Below, one piece after another: positions 59,039 to 64,000 of a stretch of 64,000 nucleotides of DNA. The position numbers and the translations under genes were made by a program. Source of the DNA: Mucilaginibacter ginkgonis (lineage in GTDB: Bacteria; Bacteroidota; Bacteroidia; Sphingobacteriales; Sphingobacteriaceae); NCBI RefSeq assembly GCF_009754905.2, contig NZ_CP066775.1:1984001-2048000 (forward strand), written 5' to 3'. Position 1 is the stretch's first letter, and the number at the start of each line of letters is the position of its first letter. Under the pieces are notes generated by a model. The model did not search any database, was not told the DNA's origin, and was given only the letters and a program-made list of their open reading frames with translations.

Positions 59039-61093
59039 ATGATGAGATCACCCATAACTAAACTAACCATTGCGGCAGCGGTATGTCTGTCTGCAAACGC
59101 GTTTGCAGGCGGCATTGAGAATGCCCCTAAGAAACCTGCGCCCCGGAAGTACATCGACAAGGCCAACATGGACCCAAGTGTAAGACCTGGCGACAATTTT
59201 TATGAATATGCTAACGGTACCTGGCTTCAAAGAAACGAGATCCCGCAAAAAGAAACCCGTTGGGGCTCATTCAGCATTTTGCACCAGGCAAATACCGAAA
59301 GAGTATTGACGATCCTGAAAGATGCAGGCGGTAAAACCTATCCAAAAGGCAGCGTTAAACAACGTGTAGGCGATCTTTACAATAGCGGAATGGATACTGC
59401 TGCAATTGAGCGCCGCGGTTACGATCCGATAAAACCTGATCTGGAGCGCATCAGCAAGATATTTAACCTCAGTGGTGTAATAAATGAAATCACTTATGAG
59501 CGTGCAAATGCTTTGGGCAGCCCGCTGTTCGGGTTTGGTGTAGGCCAGGACCCTAAGCATGTTACCCGCTACATTGTAAGCTTTAACCAGGGCGGCACCA
59601 GCCTGCCCGACCGTGATTACTACCTGGTAGATAACGCGCGTAACCAAAAAGTACAGACTGCTTTTAAACAATACATCTCTACCCTATTCCAACTTACAGG
59701 CACAGGCGCTGCAGCATCGCAACGTAATGCCGAGACCGTTTTCAACATAGAGAAGCAATTGGCCGGCGCTCAAATGAGCCGTATTGCCATGCGCGACCCT
59801 AACAAAACCTACAACAAATTTTCTGTCGCCGATTTTAGTGCCACCACACCTCACTTAAACTGGGCTGTGCTGATGCCGCAAATGAAGGTGAACGGCCAGG
59901 ATAGCGTGCTTGTACGCCAGCCGGAGTTCTTTAGAAGCGCTGATAACATTCTTACACAGATCTCTGTGGACGATTGGAAAACCTACCTTACCTGGGAGAT
60001 ACTGCGTAATTCGGCTAATACACTGAGCTCGCCTTTTGTTAAAGCAAGCTTTGCTTACAGCAGCGTGCTAAGCGGCCAGCAAGTGCAGGCACCGCGCACA
60101 GAGCGTGTTGCCGCTTTGGTTGACGGCAGCATCGGCGATTTGTTGGGCCAGCTTTACATCGAAAAATATTTCCCGCCTGCGGCTAAAATCTATATGGTGA
60201 ACCTGGTAAATAACCTGAAGATCACTTTGGGCGACCGTATTAAACGCCTTGATTGGATGAGCGACGAAACCAAACAACGCGCGCTTAAAAAACTGTCTGC
60301 GTTTGGTGTAAAGATCGCTTACCCGGATAAATGGCAAACCTACCCCGGCTTAACGTTTACACGTGATGACTATGCAGGCAACTTGCGCAGGTTATCGCAA
60401 TGGCGTTATAACGAAAGCATTAGCCACTTGGGCAAACCTTACGAGAAACGTTTTAACATGACGCCGCCGACGGTTAACGCCAACTACAGCCCTACAAATA
60501 ACGAGATCACCTTCCCTGCAGGGATATTGCAGTTCCCGTTCTTTGATTTTGGCGCGGATGACGCGGTTAATTATGGCGGTATAGGCGCGGTAATAGGTCA
60601 CGAAATGACCCACGGTTTTGATGACCAGGGCCGACAGTTTGATGCCGATGGCACGCTGCGCGACTGGTGGACCAAAGCTGACGCGGACAAGTTTAAAACC
60701 CGTGCCGATTTAGTGGTAAATCAATACGACCAATTCACGGTTTTGGATACCATTCATGTTAAAGGCCGCCTTACTTTAGGCGAGAACCTTGCCGATCTTG
60801 GTGGTTTAAATATCGCGTACGAAGCATTTAAGAAAACTAAAGAAGGACACAGCAATACTAAGATCGACGGTTTTACACCAGATCAGCGTTTCTTCTTGTC
60901 TTGGGCACAAGTGTGGCGTAGCAAACAGCGCCCCGAAACTGCTGCATCACGCATTTTGACAGACCCGCACTCTCCTGAACAATATCGTGCCAACGCGCCA
61001 TTGACGAACATAGATGCATGGTATACCGCGTTTGATGTTAAACCGGGTGATAAGCTTTACAAAGCACCGGCAGACCGTATTAAGATCTGGTAA
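59039..61093 (+). CDS. M13 family metallopeptidase (neprilysin/PepO type)
   Basis: A 684-residue exported zinc peptidase. A signal peptide (to ~FAG) precedes the N-terminal half with MDPSVRPGDNFYEYANGTWLQRNEIPQ. The catalytic domain has NANYSPTNNEITFPAGILQFPFFD, the zinc motif VIGHEMTHGFDDQG and third ligand in ENLADLGGL. M13 enzymes cut peptides up to ~40 residues, here probably in the periplasm. It is transcribed alone and ends at a strong terminator. Confidence 0.94.
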   Translation: MMRSPITKLTIAAAVCLSANAFAGGIENAPKKPAPRKYIDKANMDPSVRPGDNFYEYANGTWLQRNEIPQKETRWGSFSILHQANTERVLTILKDAGGKTYPKGSVKQRVGDLYNSGMDTAAIERRGYDPIKPDLERISKIFNLSGVINEITYERANALGSPLFGFGVGQDPKHVTRYIVSFNQGGTSLPDRDYYLVDNARNQKVQTAFKQYISTLFQLTGTGAAASQRNAETVFNIEKQLAGAQMSRIAMRDPNKTYNKFSVADFSATTPHLNWAVLMPQMKVNGQDSVLVRQPEFFRSADNILTQISVDDWKTYLTWEILRNSANTLSSPFVKASFAYSSVLSGQQVQAPRTERVAALVDGSIGDLLGQLYIEKYFPPAAKIYMVNLVNNLKITLGDRIKRLDWMSDETKQRALKKLSAFGVKIAYPDKWQTYPGLTFTRDDYAGNLRRLSQWRYNESISHLGKPYEKRFNMTPPTVNANYSPTNNEITFPAGILQFPFFDFGADDAVNYGGIGAVIGHEMTHGFDDQGRQFDADGTLRDWWTKADADKFKTRADLVVNQYDQFTVLDTIHVKGRLTLGENLADLGGLNIAYEAFKKTKEGHSNTKIDGFTPDQRFFLSWAQVWRSKQRPETAASRILTDPHSPEQYRANAPLTNIDAWYTAFDVKPGDKLYKAPADRIKIW

Positions 61094-61121
61094 TAACCAT
61101 TATCTTAATTTTTAAATCCAA

Positions 61122-61151
61122 AGCCGCCCCGATAAATGGGGCGGCTTTTTT
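61122..61151 (+). terminator. Terminator of the M13 peptidase gene
   Basis: A perfect 9-bp GC stem AGCCGCCCC/GGGGCGGCT with GATAAAT loop and TTTTTT, 28 bp after the stop. Confidence 0.95.
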
Positions 61152-61191
61152 ATTGTTCACTAAACCATGCCGCGTAGATTTTCTAAACCTT

Positions 61192-61199
61192 TATCTTTG
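61192..61199 (+). promoter_or_regulatory. -7 box TATCTTTG before the MBL-rhodanese gene
   Basis: Matches TAnnTTTG, 6 nt (TCGTAG) before the ATG. Confidence 0.6.
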
Positions 61200-61205
61200 T
61201 CGTAG

Positions 61206-62540
61206 ATGTTCATACACCAGTTTTACGACAAAAGCCTAGCACATGCATCTTATGCAATTATCAGCGCAGGCAAGATGATGGTTATAGACCCCATGCGCAA
61301 CCCGCAGCCTTATTATGACATGGCGTTCCAGCACGAGGTAGACATAACCGGTGTAATAGAAACTCACCCACACGCAGATTTTGTTAGTTCGCATTTAGAA
61401 ATTCACAAACAAACCGGTGCAACTATTTATGTAAGTAAACTGGCAGGAGCCAATTACCCGCACCAGACTTTTGATGAAGGCGACGAAATTAGATTGGGTG
61501 ATATCACCTTAAAAGCTATCAATACGCCCGGCCACTCCCCTGACTCGATATGTATTTTACTGGAAGATGAAGGCGGCCAGCTGACGACGATCTTTACCGG
61601 TGACACGCTATTTGCAGGAGATTTAGGCCGCCCCGACTTACGGGAAAACGCCGGCAACATCACGGCTAAGAAAGAAGAACTGGCACGAAGCCTGTATCAA
61701 AGTACGCGCAATAAATTGATGCAATTACCTGAGGATACCGTAGTGTATCCGGCGCATGGACCCGGCTCGCTGTGCGGTAAAAGCATGAGCCCTTACCTGC
61801 AGACAACCATAGGTAAAGAACTGCGCGAGAATTATGCTTTACAACTGATGGACGAGTTACAGTTTATTAAGCTAATGACGTCTGATCAGCCATTTATGCC
61901 GCAATATTTTGGCTACGATGTAGAGCTTAATAAGAACGGCGCGCCTGATTTTAAAGCCGCTGTTGCAGCAGTTCCAAGATTGTCGAACAATGCCCGTTTG
62001 ACAGAAGGTGTCGTAGTGGTAGATACCCGCACCGAGCGGGATTTTAAAAGCGGCCACCTAAAGGGCGCCTTCAACATACAGCTTAACGGCAAATTTGAAA
62101 CGTGGTTGGGGTCAGTGCTAAATACCGATGAGCGCTTTTACCTGATAGCTGACAGCGAAGAAAATCTAAATAATGCTATCGCCCGCACAGCTAAGATAGG
62201 TTACGAAAAAAACATTGCCGGCGCTTTATTACGACCGGACAATTCAACCTACCAATCGCCTGAGTTAGATCATTCTGATTTTAATGCCAATCCAGATACA
62301 TATACGATTGTTGATGTTCGCAACTGGAACGAGATCAACGAGAAATTAGTGTTTAGCAATGCGGTAACTATTCCTTTGCCGGAACTACGCCAACGAATAG
62401 ACAGTATACCTACAGAAAAATCCATTGTAGTACACTGCGCCGCAGGTTACCGCTCGGCAACAGCGAGCAGTATTATTGCATCTCAGATAACTACGGTCCC
62501 GGTTTATGACCTGGGCGAGGCCATATCAGCGTACCTGTAA
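61206..62540 (+). CDS. MBL-fold hydrolase with two rhodanese domains (persulfide dioxygenase-like)
   Basis: A 444-residue protein. The N-terminal metallo-beta-lactamase domain has ETHPHADFVSSHLEI, NTPGHSPDSI, FTGDTLFAGDLGRPDL and VVYPAHGPGSLCGKSM, the ETHE1-like layout (~1-230). Two rhodanese domains follow: the first (~255-345) has no Cys where one is expected (FYLIADSEEN), while the second (~360-444) has VVHCAAGYRSATA with an intact Cys. The likely role is oxidation and handling of glutathione- or protein-bound sulfane sulfur. The gene ends 1 nt before the next start, so it is coupled to mnmD. Confidence 0.9.
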   Translation: MFIHQFYDKSLAHASYAIISAGKMMVIDPMRNPQPYYDMAFQHEVDITGVIETHPHADFVSSHLEIHKQTGATIYVSKLAGANYPHQTFDEGDEIRLGDITLKAINTPGHSPDSICILLEDEGGQLTTIFTGDTLFAGDLGRPDLRENAGNITAKKEELARSLYQSTRNKLMQLPEDTVVYPAHGPGSLCGKSMSPYLQTTIGKELRENYALQLMDELQFIKLMTSDQPFMPQYFGYDVELNKNGAPDFKAAVAAVPRLSNNARLTEGVVVVDTRTERDFKSGHLKGAFNIQLNGKFETWLGSVLNTDERFYLIADSEENLNNAIARTAKIGYEKNIAGALLRPDNSTYQSPELDHSDFNANPDTYTIVDVRNWNEINEKLVFSNAVTIPLPELRQRIDSIPTEKSIVVHCAAGYRSATASSIIASQITTVPVYDLGEAISAYL

Positions 62541-62541
62541 A

Positions 62542-63216
62542 TTGGATCAGACATTAAAAATAGTTGACACTGCTGACGGGTCTAAAACCATTTGGAATGA
62601 GCAGGTTGGCGAACATTACCACTCGCGCAATGGTGCCCTGCAAGAGAGCAGGCATGTTTTTGTAGAGGCTGGTTTACAATATTTCTTATCAGTTAGCGGC
62701 GCATCTGGGGTAAATATTCTTGAAGTTGGTTTCGGCACAAGGCTTAACTTTTTGCTTAGTGCTAATCATTGCATAAAAACCAATGTTAACTTAAATTATG
62801 TTGGAATTGAAGCCTATCCCCTTAGTAAACAATTGATCGGACAGACAGGTTACGACCAATATCTGTCAACTGACATTTGGCAAAATTTTTTGGACAAATA
62901 TCTCCATGCGTTTCAGTCTAACACTGAGATTGCTCAAAAGATAAAGCTGAATATCGCTCCTGTCGAGTTGCTGAAATTTAGTAGCGCGCAGCTTTTTGAC
63001 ATTATTTACTTTGATGCATTTGCCGCTGCGCATCAACCAGAAATGTGGAACGCCGAAGCCATAAGCCACACAGTGAAATTTCTGAAACCGGGTGGTGTGC
63101 TTGTTACCTACGCAATCACCGGCGATCTAAAACGCATGTTAAAAGGCCTTGGCTTTAAAATCGAAAAACTTCCCGGCGCGGCCGGTAAGCGTGAGATGCT
63201 CAGAGCAACAAATTAG
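62542..63216 (+). CDS. mnmD: tRNA 5-methylaminomethyl-2-thiouridine methyltransferase MnmD
   Basis: About 224 residues: the stand-alone methyltransferase half of MnmC, which finishes mnm5s2U34 in tRNA. It has DGSKTIWNEQVGEHYHSRNGALQESRHVFVEAGL, the SAM motif ILEVGFGTRLNFLL, FDIIYFDAFAAAHQPEMWN and VKFLKPGGVLVTYAITGDLKRML. The FAD-dependent oxidase half is absent. The start is probably TTG 62542 immediately after the upstream stop, since no in-frame ATG fits. The link to sulfur handling upstream is notable because the tRNA base is thiolated. Confidence 0.9.
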   Translation: MDQTLKIVDTADGSKTIWNEQVGEHYHSRNGALQESRHVFVEAGLQYFLSVSGASGVNILEVGFGTRLNFLLSANHCIKTNVNLNYVGIEAYPLSKQLIGQTGYDQYLSTDIWQNFLDKYLHAFQSNTEIAQKIKLNIAPVELLKFSSAQLFDIIYFDAFAAAHQPEMWNAEAISHTVKFLKPGGVLVTYAITGDLKRMLKGLGFKIEKLPGAAGKREMLRATN

Positions 63217-63324
63217 TGAATAGCTGATTGAGTAAGGTGTAGTTGTCTTTTAATGATGGCCTTTGCTGTTATCACAAGCAAGCCAATAACCATTAACTTG
63301 GTTACAAATAACTAACTTTACACC

Positions 63325-64000
63325 ATGGCACTCACCCCTCCTGTAAGTTCTGCTACGGCCGCCGGCTCGTTCGAGCGACTGCTAACCATCATGAATGATC
63401 TGCGCGAAAATTGCCCATGGGATAAAAAGCAAACTATGGAAAGTCTGCGCCACCTTACCATCGAAGAAACTTACGAACTTTCTGATGCTATCCTATCCGG
63501 GGATACCGATGAGGTGCGTAAAGAGTTGGGCGATATTATGCTGCACCTGGTGTTTTACGCGCGAATTGCTTCAGAGACCAATCAGTTTAATATTACTGAC
63601 GTTCTTAATGGCATTTGCGATAAACTGATAAATCGCCACCCGCATATTTACAGCGACGAACAAGCCGATGATGAGGCCGCAGTAAAACGCAACTGGGAAA
63701 AAATTAAGCTTAAAGAAAAAGGGAATGTGTCCGTTCTTGGCGGGGTACCTTCTTCCCTGCCCGCGTTGGTGAAAGCATCGCGGATCCAAGAGAAGGCCCG
63801 TGGAGTAGGTTTCGACTGGGAAAACAAAAGCCAGGTTTGGGAAAAGGTTGAAGAAGAACTAAATGAATTTAAAGCGGAATTTAACAGGCAGGACGACGAG
63901 CCGATCGACGCGGAACGGGCTGAAGGCGAGTTTGGCGATTTACTATTTTCATTAATTAACTTTGCAAGGTTTGTAGACATAAATCCGGAGAATGCGCTTG
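63325..64000 (+). CDS. mazG: Nucleoside triphosphate pyrophosphohydrolase MazG (3' cut by window end)
   Basis: The first ~225 residues of MazG, which hydrolyses dNTPs/NTPs to monophosphates and cleans nucleotide pools. Domain 1 has FERLLTIMNDLRENCPWDKKQTMESLRHLTIEETYEL and RKELGDIMLHLVFYARIA; the linker includes GNVSVLGGVPSSLPALVKASRIQEKARGVGFDW; domain 2 starts VWEKVEEELNEFKAEF and EGEFGDLLFSLINFARF. The upstream TAACTTTA box four bases before ATG is one mismatch from consensus. The stop lies outside the window. Confidence 0.94.
   Translation, partial: MALTPPVSSATAAGSFERLLTIMNDLRENCPWDKKQTMESLRHLTIEETYELSDAILSGDTDEVRKELGDIMLHLVFYARIASETNQFNITDVLNGICDKLINRHPHIYSDEQADDEAAVKRNWEKIKLKEKGNVSVLGGVPSSLPALVKASRIQEKARGVGFDWENKSQVWEKVEEELNEFKAEFNRQDDEPIDAERAEGEFGDLLFSLINFARFVDINPENAL

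Noticed and set aside
1..64000. tRNA, rRNA, CRISPR arrays, prophage or integrative-element genes
   Set aside because: I looked for cloverleaf arms, rRNA-like conserved blocks, regularly spaced repeats and phage or integrase genes and found none; a tRNAscan or Infernal run would settle the RNA part.

Overview
The window is a 64 kb chromosomal piece of a Bacteroidota genome, most likely family Sphingobacteriaceae (Mucilaginibacter/Pedobacter-like). The evidence is a gldC gene, a FecA-type TonB receptor, the futalosine menaquinone gene mqnC, Bacteroidota-style -7 promoter boxes (TAnnTTTG) and scattered palindromic intergenic repeats. I see no rRNA, tRNA, CRISPR array, prophage or conventional insertion sequence. 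The only transposase-like gene is a REP-associated tyrosine transposase (RAYT) at about 41 kb.

Layout. 0-9.7 kb: an XRE regulator fragment, a YghO-like protein, a small acidic protein, scpB, two Tat-targeted ferritin-like proteins, mqnC, a ModF/PhrA-type double ABC ATPase, DUF3175, a small PLDc_N membrane protein, a lipoprotein esterase and a DUF2383 protein. 9.8-12.9 kb: four small lipoproteins, an ECF-like sigma factor and a membrane protein that looks like an anti-sigma domain fused to a trypsin-like protease. 13-18.5 kb: nuoD, nuoC, pdxH, yqgE, then purK, an STM3941-like gene and purE. 18.6-23.5 kb: glutamate dehydrogenase and part of cytochrome c maturation (ccmD, ccmC, ccmB). 23.5-30 kb: two hybrid histidine kinases around a CheR methyltransferase. 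30-35.8 kb: gldC, an RhlE-type helicase, dihydroorotase, glycosylasparaginase, DUF2200. 35.9-38.8 kb: ccmF and ccmE. 39-47 kb: an M23 peptidase, the RAYT locus, pyrG, yidC and a DnaQ/GIY-YIG nuclease. 47.4-54 kb: a stress flavoprotein, an EVE protein, a TIGR04325 methyltransferase, a TonB receptor, holA and an HsdR_N protein. 54-64 kb: a third hybrid kinase, valS, an M13 peptidase, an MBL-rhodanese protein, mnmD and mazG (cut by the window end).

Most interesting locus. The ECF sigma gene (11229) and three neighbouring small lipoprotein genes (10412, 10790, 11088, minus strand) all carry the same upstream signature, GGGTTACC-N15/16-TATTAA, which matches the size and spacing of an ECF promoter. 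The gene 10 bp after the sigma gene encodes an anti-sigma-like cytoplasmic domain, one membrane helix and a periplasmic serine protease with an intact His-Asp-Ser triad. I read this as a self-contained envelope-response module: an autoregulated sigma factor, a sensor that is itself the protease, and a lipoprotein regulon. Two of the lipoprotein promoters lie inside the terminator hairpin of the gene before them.

Second theme. The intergenic DNA holds several families of hairpin repeats. One is a roughly 90-bp element with termini GCGTTA...TAACGC and two internal stems whose sequence changes between copies while pairing is kept. One copy sits beside the RAYT gene, which also has its own GTTGTTGGT/ACCAACAAC hairpins on both sides.

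Third theme. At least six genes have a TAnnTTTG box ending only 4-6 nt before the start codon, which predicts near-leaderless mRNAs.
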